A stretch of DNA of 64,000 nucleotides from Rugamonas rivuli (GTDB lineage: Bacteria > Pseudomonadota > Gammaproteobacteria > Burkholderiales > Burkholderiaceae_D), in the NCBI RefSeq assembly GCF_009380165.1, contig NZ_WHUF01000010.1, forward strand, positions 106,962 through 170,961, in the 5' to 3' direction. Below are positions 36,147-43,412 of this stretch, piece after piece. Under the pieces are notes generated by a model. It was not told where the DNA came from and searched no databases. It was given only the letters and a program-made list of their open reading frames with translations. The position numbers and the translations under genes are program-made. Each line of letters starts with the position of its first letter. Position 1 is the first letter of the stretch.

Positions 36147-37346
36147 ATGAATAAACCACTTTTCATCATCTTCGCCACCATCGTGCTGGACGCCGTGGGC
36201 ATAGGGCTGATCTTTCCCATCCTGCCGGCGCTGCTGCGCGACGTCACCCACGCCGACAATGTGGCGTCCTACATCGGCATCCTGACCGCGCTGTACGCGC
36301 TGATGCAGTTCATCTGCGCGCCGGTGCTCGGCTCGCTGAGCGACCGGCTGGGGCGCCGGCCGGTGCTGCTGGTGTCGCTGGCCGGCGCGGCGGTCAACTA
36401 TGTGTTCCTGGCGTCGGCGAGCAGCCTGTGGATGCTGCTGCTGGGCCGCGCCATCGCCGGCCTGACCAGCGCCAACCTGTCGGTGGCGACCGCCTACCTC
36501 ACCGATATCTCGCCCGAGGACAAACGTGCGCGCCGCTTCGGCCTGTTCAACGCCATGTTCGGCATCGGCTTCATCGTCGGCCCGGTGCTGGGCGGCGCGC
36601 TGGGCGACTATGGATTGCGGCTGCCCTTCATCGCGGCGGCCGTGCTGAACGGCTGCAATCTGCTGCTGGCCTTCTTCCTGCTGCCGGAATCGCGCACGCC
36701 GAGCCGGGAGAAGATCGACCTGGCGGCCTTGAACCCGCTGCGGCCGCTGCGCTGGGTGTTGTCGGCCAAGAGCCTGTTGCCCATCACCGCCATCTTCTTC
36801 ATATTCAGCGCCACCGGCGAGGTCTACGGCACCTGCTGGGCGCTGTGGGGCAGCGACACTTTCCACTGGAACGGCCTGGGGATAGGCTTGTCGCTGGGCG
36901 CCTTCGGCATCTGCCAGACGCTGGCCCAGGCCTTTCTTCCCGGCCCGGCGGTCAGGCTGCTGGGCGAGCGCGCGACCATCCTGACGGGGGGGGGCGGCGC
37001 CTGCGTCGCGCTGGTCGTCATGGCGTTCGCCACGCAGGGCTGGATGATCTTCGCGATCATGCCGGTGTTCGCGCTTGGCGGCATCGGCGCGCCGGCGCTG
37101 CAGTCGCTGGCGACGCGGCAGGTGGATGAGAGCCAGCAGGGGCAGTTCCAGGGCGTGCTGGCGTCGGCCGTGAGCCTGGCCTCGATCATCTGCCCGCTGG
37201 TGTTTTCAAGTTTTTACTTCCTCGTCAGGGAGCAATGGCCGGGCGCGATCTGGCTGTCGACCGTGGTCGTCTACGCGATCATGGTGCCGCTGGTGCTGGG
37301 CTTGCGTTTTGAAGCGCCGGCGACGGCGCTCCGAAGGCCGGCATGA
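36147..37346 (+). CDS. Tet(A)-like MFS drug efflux transporter
   Basis: 399 residues from ATG at 36147 (MNKPLFIIFATIVLDAVGIG), 12 membrane helices. The loop 2-3 motif GSLSDRLGRRPVLL and the helix 5 motif GFIVGPVLGGALGDYG are those of drug:H+ antiporters of the TCR/Tet family. The overall arrangement with a divergent TetR and two operators is the classical tet layout, but the chromosomal setting and matching high GC suggest a native pump of unknown specificity. Clinical tetracycline resistance cannot be inferred. Confidence 0.85.
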   Translation: MNKPLFIIFATIVLDAVGIGLIFPILPALLRDVTHADNVASYIGILTALYALMQFICAPVLGSLSDRLGRRPVLLVSLAGAAVNYVFLASASSLWMLLLGRAIAGLTSANLSVATAYLTDISPEDKRARRFGLFNAMFGIGFIVGPVLGGALGDYGLRLPFIAAAVLNGCNLLLAFFLLPESRTPSREKIDLAALNPLRPLRWVLSAKSLLPITAIFFIFSATGEVYGTCWALWGSDTFHWNGLGIGLSLGAFGICQTLAQAFLPGPAVRLLGERATILTGGGGACVALVVMAFATQGWMIFAIMPVFALGGIGAPALQSLATRQVDESQQGQFQGVLASAVSLASIICPLVFSSFYFLVREQWPGAIWLSTVVVYAIMVPLVLGLRFEAPATALRRPA

Positions 37347-37356
37347 TTTTATTGGA

Positions 37357-37661
37357 CAAGGGTTCGAGGGCAGGCGAGATGTTCTCGCGGCCCTCGATCA
37401 GCGCGATGTCGAGCGGCGTGATGGGAAGGAAGGCTTGCTCCAGATCCAGATGCACCAAGTGCGGCGACAAACTGCATTCGGCCTGGGCGGTGACCGTCAG
37501 GCCGGTGTCGACCATCGCCAGTATGCCCAGCAGACTGGGGCTGCTGTCGGTAGTGCATTAGGGCCGTCCGATGTGCCCAAAGCCGCCAGCACGTACTCGC
37601 TGGCGACGCATCTTTGTTCGTACAGCGCGACCGGGAGCAGGTTCCTGTTCCGCGTCGCATT
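37357..37661 (-). pseudogene. Decayed C-terminal fragment of a LysR family regulator
   Basis: Reading leftward, NLLPVALYEQ and CVASEYVLAALG (frame 1) followed by SPSLLGILAMVDTGLTVTA, LVHLDLEQAFLPI and DIALIEGRENISP (frame 2) match the last third of a LysR substrate-binding domain (PLALY..C.., SLxGLLAMVxAGLGVT, LPxLPxxDIALxxR). The frame changes near 37560, and a stop lies just upstream at 37662-37664. The DNA-binding half is missing. The remnant overlaps no intact gene and faces the tetA-like gene tail to tail. Confidence 0.6.
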
Positions 37662-37675
37662 TTACGAGGGTGCGT

Positions 37676-37709
37676 ATTGTAGAGTGCTGATATCTCAGCA
37701 CTCTACAAT
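37676..37709. repeat. Perfect inverted repeat, 15-bp arms, at the island's left edge
   Basis: ATTGTAGAGTGCTGA, 4-base spacer TATC, then the exact reverse complement of the arm. No T-run follows, so it is not a standard terminator. It sits where GC drops, between the LysR remnant and the first island gene. It could be a recombination site, a MITE end or a regulator site. Confidence 0.8.
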
Positions 37710-37880
37710 TCCCAATGCTGCTTCCCCGCATACAGGCCAAGATCCAGTATCATGTGCGACTAGTAACAGATGTGTCACAAATCGGCATTCGGTGGCCAAG
37801 TGCTATATGCGTCAAGACAGCTGGGTGTTTTGTTCATTTCCGATCGATGCTTTGATCGATTGATATCATAAGAGGAATGC

Positions 37881-39218
37881 ATGGCGAGCAGCGACGTGGC
37901 CGGATTGGCCGCCGAGACAAATACTTCAGCGAATGAAATGCTGGATCATTTTAAAGCCCTTGGCATTCATAAATCGTCTCATGCCGATCTAGTGTCGACC
38001 CAAGAGCGCGCCACCATGCTCGAGCATCTGCGTCGCAAGCTTACCGAGACGAACCTAACAAAGGCGACGCAGGTACTTAATAAAAAGGGGCTCTCGCTCA
38101 ATATTGGCAAACCACCGGCTAAATTACCGGTCAAGCAGCCCGTGTTTCAAATCGAAGTGCGGAAGAAACGCACATTCGTGCAGCTTGAAAAGCCTGAGGT
38201 TGCCGTTGATATGCCCGCCGAATCCGGCGAGACTCTATCGCGGTCGGCTGATAGAACACTGACTGGCAAACCGCCGGCTAAATTGCCGGTCAAGCAGCCC
38301 GTGTTTCAGATCGAAGTGCGGAAGAAACGCACATTTATGCAGCCTGAAAAGATTGCCGTTGCTATCGATCTGCCCACCGAATCCGCTGAGACTCTATGGG
38401 ATCCGGCCAACAAGCCGCAGACCGTGGAGGAATACCTCAAGTGGGCAAAAGTAGTGCTTGGCTCTTCATTAAATGGCGATGATCGTCTCCGTAGTGTTTA
38501 CGACACGAACTCCCAGAACATTTTGAACCGTGTCAATCAACATCCGTTCTTTGCGCACTTCTCGCAGAAAACCGAAGCTTGGAACGTCGAATATGAAAAG
38601 CAGACGCGCTCCAGGCTGTTCACTAGCCATGGCGATCCCAAGCTGACTACCAAAGCGTACGAATCCGTCGTCGAGAAGACCTTTCGTCGGAATATCCTGT
38701 TGAATAACAATTTCCCCAATCCACCCGATACTGGATGGCTTAATTACCATAGCGTATACGAGCACTTTAATGATCTTGTGCGAGGCAGTCTGGTCTGTCG
38801 ATTTATCGACGGTCCAGCTTTCGTCGCGAACGCGATCGTTGCATATGCTGAGGAATGCGGTCTCGAATCGCGGCAGTACTCGCACGAACGCGACGACGGG
38901 TACTATGCCTATCACGTCTACGTCAAGTTCCCGATTTCGATATTTGACCTGAACTTTGAGAAAGCTGAGAAGATGGTCGAGGTGGAAATTCAACTGACTA
39001 CCCAACTGCAAGAAGTGTTACGCAGTCTGACCCATCATCATTACGAAGCAGAGAGGTTAATGCCAAATCCTGACAGAGGAAAGTGGAAATGGGAATTTTC
39101 TTCGAGCCGTTTCAAGGTTGGCTATTTGAGTCATACACTCCACCTGCTTGAGTCGGTAATTCTAGAGGCTAGGGACAATGTGCTGGGCGATGGCAAGGAA
39201 GATAAAGGCGGTAAATAA
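37881..39218 (+). CDS. IF-2 N-terminal-like modules fused to a RelA/SpoT-type nucleotidyltransferase
   Basis: 445 residues, AGAGGA before ATG. Residues 1-55 (VAGLAAETNTSANEMLDHFK, LGIHKSS, LEHLRRK) match the IF2_N domain at the start of bacterial initiation factor IF-2. Residues 76-152 hold two copies of QIEVRKKRTF (90-99 and 143-152), the signature of the IF2-associated segment. Residues about 270-430 carry RelA/SpoT synthetase motifs: NDLVRGSLVCRF (Asp298), GYYAYHVYV (Tyr341), EVEIQLTT (Glu369), then LTHHHYE. No HD hydrolase, TGS or ACT domain. The (p)ppGpp-type or other pyrophosphokinase activity is inferred. Coupled by TAATG to a DUF262 gene; lower GC than neighbours. Confidence 0.8.
   Translation: MASSDVAGLAAETNTSANEMLDHFKALGIHKSSHADLVSTQERATMLEHLRRKLTETNLTKATQVLNKKGLSLNIGKPPAKLPVKQPVFQIEVRKKRTFVQLEKPEVAVDMPAESGETLSRSADRTLTGKPPAKLPVKQPVFQIEVRKKRTFMQPEKIAVAIDLPTESAETLWDPANKPQTVEEYLKWAKVVLGSSLNGDDRLRSVYDTNSQNILNRVNQHPFFAHFSQKTEAWNVEYEKQTRSRLFTSHGDPKLTTKAYESVVEKTFRRNILLNNNFPNPPDTGWLNYHSVYEHFNDLVRGSLVCRFIDGPAFVANAIVAYAEECGLESRQYSHERDDGYYAYHVYVKFPISIFDLNFEKAEKMVEVEIQLTTQLQEVLRSLTHHHYEAERLMPNPDRGKWKWEFSSSRFKVGYLSHTLHLLESVILEARDNVLGDGKEDKGGK
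38106..38410 (+). repeat. Tandem duplication (2 x about 53 codons) inside the IF2N-RelA/SpoT gene
   Basis: Unit 1 starts at 38106 and unit 2 at 38265 (period 159 bp). The first 87 bp of each unit are nearly identical and encode GKPPAKLPVKQPVF plus QIEVRKKRTF; the remainder is diverged (MPAESGETL versus LPTESAETL). An in-frame internal duplication. Confidence 0.9.
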
Positions 39219-39892
39219 TGGCTAGAACAGAACTCACTATGGTCACACTAATCGACCTATTCCATAAAATGGAAGACGGAGGTATTTCGGCCCCCGCATA
39301 TACCCGCGCCTTTGTATGGAATAAATCCAGAATAGTAGACCTCTTGGAAAGTATCTATCAAGGATATCCCATTGGCACTATTCTGGTGGTCGAGGGGATA
39401 CCTGATCAGTTCGAAACCGCTGATGTGAACTTATCGCGCTTTCCGCGTCTTAAAGAAACGCAATATGATCGATACTCGACTTTATGGGTCATCGATGGCT
39501 TGCAACGTCTGATAGCACTTTACGGTTCGTTAAAAGGCGATTACACGGACATGGAGGTGTATTTCGATTTGCGTCAGGATAGATTTCTGCAAAAAACGCG
39601 CGCGGTGAGCGACGACTCGGTGGTTAAGATGTCTAGTTTATTTGATTACGTAAAATTCATGGGGCTGCAGGAGAAATTTTTTCAGAGCGAACACTCGGCG
39701 GATCTCGTCGGTTCCTTGAATCAACTTCACCGGGCATTCATCGAGTATCAGATACCTCTACAGGTCGTCAGGGACGTTGACATGAATGAGGCTGTGAATG
39801 TTTTTGCTCGCCTGAACAAGTCAGGACTTGCGTTGAGCAGGCAGGAAATCGAAAGAGCAAAAAACCAACCCGATCCAAAGAAGCCGTCCTGA
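39218..39892 (+). CDS. DUF262 (GmrS/ParB-like N-terminal) protein, short form
   Basis: 224 residues; ATG overlaps the previous stop (TAATG), so translation is coupled. DUF262 features: ISAPAYTRAFVWNKSRIVDLL, SIYQGYPIGTILV, VIDGLQRLIAL (residues 91-101; the family motif is usually DGQQR, here DGLQR), and NVFARLNKSGLALSRQEI at the end. A normal DUF262 domain continues well past this point, and GmrSD proteins also carry a DUF1524 HNH nuclease; both are absent, so this is truncated or a minimal form. DUF262 domains are NTP-dependent components of type IV restriction. Role here unknown. Confidence 0.75.
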   Translation: MARTELTMVTLIDLFHKMEDGGISAPAYTRAFVWNKSRIVDLLESIYQGYPIGTILVVEGIPDQFETADVNLSRFPRLKETQYDRYSTLWVIDGLQRLIALYGSLKGDYTDMEVYFDLRQDRFLQKTRAVSDDSVVKMSSLFDYVKFMGLQEKFFQSEHSADLVGSLNQLHRAFIEYQIPLQVVRDVDMNEAVNVFARLNKSGLALSRQEIERAKNQPDPKKPS

Positions 39893-39920
39893 CCACCATT
39901 ACTTCGAAGCAAGAGGAAAC

Positions 39921-40391
39921 ATGAATACGCTATTTCGCGCGCATCGCTTGAGTGAAGCTCCAGAGCAGCAAGGCGTGCTGGTCAATCCCTACTTGAACAT
40001 GGCTCGGCAACCGAGGGATACTTCGCGCGAACTGCATGAGCTTGCGGATGCCTGGTTCGAACTGCAATTTGGGTTGCGTTTTCGAAGCAGGGCCTTGTTT
40101 TGCAATGGTAGTCGCGCCGAAGCGGAAGACTACTGTGATGACAATCACGTGCTGATAACCATCGAACCTGTTGGCGATTACGCATTTTGCTATTCACCCA
40201 AATGCCCCGACATGTACCGTCATTTCAAGCGTGTTGGCGGCCATCCATGGCAACAGGATAAGGTACGCCAGGAGCTGGATTCGCTACAATATCAGCTGGT
40301 GAGCAACGCGTCTTGGGACGTTGCGGTAGCTAGCGGCTGCGAAATCATGATGTATGCCCAGGAATTCAAGTATCGACGAGAAGCTCTTTGA
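39921..40391 (+). CDS. Unknown 156-residue protein of the accessory operon
   Basis: AGAGGAA lies 5 bases before ATG, 28 bp after the DUF262 stop, so it is very likely in the same operon. The middle reads RFRSRALFCNGSRAEAEDYC then VLITIEPVGDYAFCYSP and DMYRHF. This spacing (an Arg-rich strand, then EPxGDYxxCYSP) is loosely like ADP-ribosyltransferase-fold proteins, but the similarity is weak and I do not assign a function. Several Cys. GC below the genome average. Confidence 0.65.
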   Translation: MNTLFRAHRLSEAPEQQGVLVNPYLNMARQPRDTSRELHELADAWFELQFGLRFRSRALFCNGSRAEAEDYCDDNHVLITIEPVGDYAFCYSPKCPDMYRHFKRVGGHPWQQDKVRQELDSLQYQLVSNASWDVAVASGCEIMMYAQEFKYRREAL

Positions 40392-40534
40392 TGTCGAAAA
40401 GAGTTGATATCGATATTTTGATCAGTGACTCCTGAATTGCAGCGAAATCTGAGCGACTTCACCGCATATTTGCACACGAAACTGACTCACGTATAAGACA
40501 CGATCCTGCTCATTACATTGAGTGGGGAATTGGA

Positions 40535-40825
40535 GTGATCGACGTGGTATTACGAGGCATTATTCGACGCTGGCACATTCGCGACCAAGTCTCATTGAGA
40601 GCGCGCCAGACGTTGAGGTATCTCCAGAAATACCGTCCGGCGCTACCTGCGCTCGGAAACTATAGAGCCAGCCTATGTTGAGCGGCGCCCTACCCGCGCT
40701 ATCGACATATATGCGCTCCAGTTTTCAGTGCTCCTCAAGACCGAAGCGGCGCGGTCGCACAAGCAGCGGCGCACCCTGAAACAGATCCATGAGGATCTAA
40801 AGGAATTGGGGTTTGAGGGGGGGCT
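40535..40825 (+). pseudogene. Broken N-terminal fragment of an IS21-type istA transposase
   Basis: GTG at 40535 opens VIDVVLRGIIRR and SLRARQT, then the frame shifts and continues ISRNTVRRYLRSETIEPAYV, LLKTEAARSHKQRRTLKQIH and DLKELGFEG, which is the HTH-containing N-terminus of IstA in IS21-family elements. A small deletion plus frameshift near 40610 breaks it, and the DDE domain and istB are absent. The AT-rich stretch before it (about 40430-40530) may be the element's left end. Confidence 0.75.
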
Positions 40826-41101
40826 TACGACAGAATCGCGGCATTCGCGAGGGTATGGTGGGAGGGGCGAACTGAGAGGGGGGATCCTGCAAGCAAACGA
40901 ACATCAGGGGAAAGTATATCCCCCTGAGTCGTGATTCCAGCAATGTCTGAAAACGGAGGGGCTACTTCGCGGCGATCGTTTGTCTGCGACGAAATGCGAG
41001 AAAAGCAGATAGGGGAGAGTAGGCGGGAGATTCTTGGAATCTGTCCGCAAAACCGGAAAGGGGCCGGATGCGCGAATTGGCCTGGGAGCCTCGGAAACAA
41101 A
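40826..41101. other. Non-coding junction between IS remnant and tRNA-Phe
   Basis: Purine-rich (many G runs) sequence with no open frame resembling a protein. No repeat of the tRNA-Phe 3' end is seen here, so no clear attachment-site duplication. Confidence 0.5.
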
Positions 41102-41127
41102 AACGCCAACCTGCATGGGTTGGCGTT
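41102..41127 (-). terminator. Terminator of tRNA-Phe
   Basis: AACGCCAAC / GTTGGCGTT stem; on the minus strand it is followed by TTTTGTTT. 18 bp past the tRNA CCA end. Confidence 0.8.
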
Positions 41128-41145
41128 CTGTTTTGACACTGTTCT

Positions 41146-41221
41146 TGGTGGCCCGGGGCGGAATCGAACCACCGACACAAGGATTTTCAATCCTCTGCTC
41201 TACCAACTGAGCTACCAGGCC
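41146..41221 (-). tRNA. tRNA-Phe (GAA)
   Basis: 76 nt including encoded CCA. Acceptor stem GGCCTGG / CCGGGCC (one G-U), D-arm with AGCTCAGTTGGTAGAGC, anticodon loop TTGAAAA with anticodon GAA, and T-arm GGTTCGATTCC. Its 3' end points toward the accessory island at 37.7-40.8 kb, the usual side for integration next to tRNA genes. Confidence 0.97.
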
Positions 41222-41294
41222 AAGGAGCAGAATTATAGCAGGCTTGAGCGGAATTGCAAGGGCCGGATTTCAAATCCGTTTTGCCGCCGCGCCG

Positions 41295-42659
41295 TCACGG
41301 CCCGGAAAACGTCACGATCACGCGCAAGCCGCGCCCTGCGCTGCCGTCCTCCAGCGCGATGCGCGCGCCATTGCGTGCCGCTGCGTGCTCGGCGATCGCC
41401 AGTCCCAGGCCGCTGCCCGCCTGCTCCTGTCCGGGTATGCGGTAAAAGCGCTCGAACACTTTGCCGCGCAGCTCCAGTGCGATGCCCGGCCCCTGGTCGC
41501 AGATTTCCAGCCGATAGCCGCCGTCCGGCTTCTCCAGCGCCACCGCGATCCGCCCGCCGTCCGGAGAATACTTGATGGCGTTGTCGATCAGGTTATCCAG
41601 CATCGCGACGATGCTCTCCCGGTGCAGCGGCATGACGCACTGCGCCTCCGCATCCAGCTCGATCTCCACCGCGCGTTGGATCGCCAGCGGCGCCCCATGG
41701 GCGAGGCGCTCGCGCAGCAGCTGCCGCAGATCGATAGGCTGGGCCTCGCCGTTGGCGGCGTCGCTGCGGGCCCGCTCCAGCGCGAGCAACTGATGCACCG
41801 TGTGCGTGGCGCGGGCCACGCCCTGGCGCAGGCCCTGGTCCGCGTCCTCCAGCCGTTCGGGATGGTGGCGGTGATTGAGCAGCAGGTGGGCATTGGCGCG
41901 GATCACGGCCAACGGCGTTTTCAACTCGTGCGCCGCGTCGGACAGGAACTCGCGGTCGCGCTCCAGACGCTGCGTCAGGCGCTGCATCAAGCCGTTGACG
42001 GATGCGGCCAGCGGCGCCAGTTCGCGGTAGCCGGACGGCGGCAGGGCTTGCAGATCGCTGCCTGAACGTTGTTCTATGTCCGCCACCATCGCCTTCACTG
42101 GACGCAGGCCGCGCCGCACGATGATCCACGCGGGCAGCACCAGGAAGGGCAGGCTGTATAGCAAAGGCGTGAGGTAGTAGGCGGCGCCGGAACTGGTCAG
42201 CAGCCAGTTCGTATCGTGCATGGCGTCGCGCCGCACCACGACGCCGCTGGCCGTATCCATCGCGGTGGAGGTCGACCAGTTCGCGCCCGGCGCCGGATCG
42301 TGCGGTGCCGGCAAAGGCCGCCCGCCCGGCAGCTCCCGGGCGGAACGGTAGACGCGCTGCCCATGCAGCCAAACCTGCAGTATCACCGGCTTGGGCCAGT
42401 AATTCACTTCGCGCAGCATGTCGGCGCGCAGCGCTTCCACCTGCGTGGCCACGCGTGCCACTTCGTCCGGATCGCGCGCCACCGAGCGCAGGTTGAGCAG
42501 GATCTGGCGCGTCCAGCCACGATTCTCCGCCGCCGTGTGGCGGGCCTGTAGCACCGTGTGCTCGTAGATCGCCATGCCGACGACGGCCAGCCAGACCGGC
42601 ATGATCACCGCGAGGAAGCCGCCCAGCAGGCGTCGGAACAACGAGCGCTGCACCGTCAT
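41295..42659 (-). CDS. Sensor histidine kinase of a two-component system
   Basis: 454 residues. TM1 near residues 10-32, a periplasmic sensor loop to about 165, TM2 near 168-188, HAMP, then HisKA with AAHELKTPLAVIRANAHLLL (phospho-acceptor His244). The ATPase domain has DNLIDNAIKYSP (N box), CDQGPGIA (G1), FERFYR (F) and GSGLGLAIA (G2). Its ATG overlaps the response-regulator stop by 4 bp (ATGA). QseC/PmrB-like arrangement. The signal is unknown. Confidence 0.95.
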   Translation of the reverse strand: MTVQRSLFRRLLGGFLAVIMPVWLAVVGMAIYEHTVLQARHTAAENRGWTRQILLNLRSVARDPDEVARVATQVEALRADMLREVNYWPKPVILQVWLHGQRVYRSARELPGGRPLPAPHDPAPGANWSTSTAMDTASGVVVRRDAMHDTNWLLTSSGAAYYLTPLLYSLPFLVLPAWIIVRRGLRPVKAMVADIEQRSGSDLQALPPSGYRELAPLAASVNGLMQRLTQRLERDREFLSDAAHELKTPLAVIRANAHLLLNHRHHPERLEDADQGLRQGVARATHTVHQLLALERARSDAANGEAQPIDLRQLLRERLAHGAPLAIQRAVEIELDAEAQCVMPLHRESIVAMLDNLIDNAIKYSPDGGRIAVALEKPDGGYRLEICDQGPGIALELRGKVFERFYRIPGQEQAGSGLGLAIAEHAAARNGARIALEDGSAGRGLRVIVTFSGP

Positions 42660-43309
42660 GGCGCGAGCATGTAGCCGACCCCGCGCACCGTGCGCACGCG
42701 GTGCTCACCGATCTTCTTGCGCAGGTTGGACATGTGCACATCCAGCGTCACACTGGCGCTGCCCGCCAGTGCGCGCCCTTCCAGCTCGCCGCGCGTCACC
42801 ACGCGGTCGGCGTCCTGCATCAGTGCCAGCAGCAGGTTGAATTCGGTGGGCGACAGCGCCAGCGGGAAGCCGTCGCAGCTGACGGCCTGGCGCCGTTCAT
42901 CGAGCGACAGGCCGGCACGCGACCACAGCCCCCGGCCAGCCGCCTCCGGATGGGCGCGGCGCAGCACGGCGCGCAGGCGGGCCAGCAGTTCGGCCATGTC
43001 GAAAGGTTTGACGAGATAGTCGTCGGCGCCGTCGGCAAAGCCGGACAGGCGGTCGCCCAGGCTGTCGCGCGCCGTGATGAGCACCACGGGCAGCTGTTTG
43101 CCGACGCCGCGCAGGCCGCGCATCAGCGCCATGCCGTCGCCGTCGGGCAGGTTCAGGTCCAGCACGATGGCGGCGAAGGCGCCGCCGTCCAGCTGGCGCT
43201 GGGCGTCGGCCGCCAGCCGCACCCAGATGGTCGTATAGCCGTCGTCCTGCAGCACGGCGCGCAGGGCGCGGCCCAGCTCCAGGTCATCTTCTACGAGCAG
43301 GATATTCAT
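42656..43309 (-). CDS. OmpR/PhoB-type response regulator
   Basis: 217 residues. Receiver domain with acidic pocket EDD (7-9), phospho-acceptor Asp51 in VLDLNLPDGDG, Thr/Ser switch in LITARD, Lys in LVKPFD. C-terminal winged helix with LSPTEFNLLLALM and VDVHMSNLRKKIGEHRVRTVRGVGYML. QseB/PmrA-like. First gene of the pair; divergent from the beta-propeller gene at 43413. Confidence 0.96.
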   Translation of the reverse strand: MNILLVEDDLELGRALRAVLQDDGYTTIWVRLAADAQRQLDGGAFAAIVLDLNLPDGDGMALMRGLRGVGKQLPVVLITARDSLGDRLSGFADGADDYLVKPFDMAELLARLRAVLRRAHPEAAGRGLWSRAGLSLDERRQAVSCDGFPLALSPTEFNLLLALMQDADRVVTRGELEGRALAGSASVTLDVHMSNLRKKIGEHRVRTVRGVGYMLAP

Positions 43310-43412
43310 TTGGCAAGTATAGCAGCGGCGCCTTGCGCCGGCCTATAGAAAGCCTGAAGCCTGGCCCGGCGCCGCGCCGCTACAATCGCCGCTGGCCCAC
43401 CTGAGGAGATGA

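Noticed and set aside
37343..37561. 72-codon plus-strand frame after the tetA-like gene.
   Set aside because: It is antisense to recognisable LysR residues on the minus strand.
39218..39892. Calling the DUF262 gene a GmrSD type IV restriction enzyme.
   Set aside because: The DUF1524 HNH nuclease half is absent and the DUF262 domain itself is short.
40826..41221. Attachment-site duplication of the tRNA-Phe 3' end.
   Set aside because: I searched by eye around both island edges and saw no second copy of the tRNA end.
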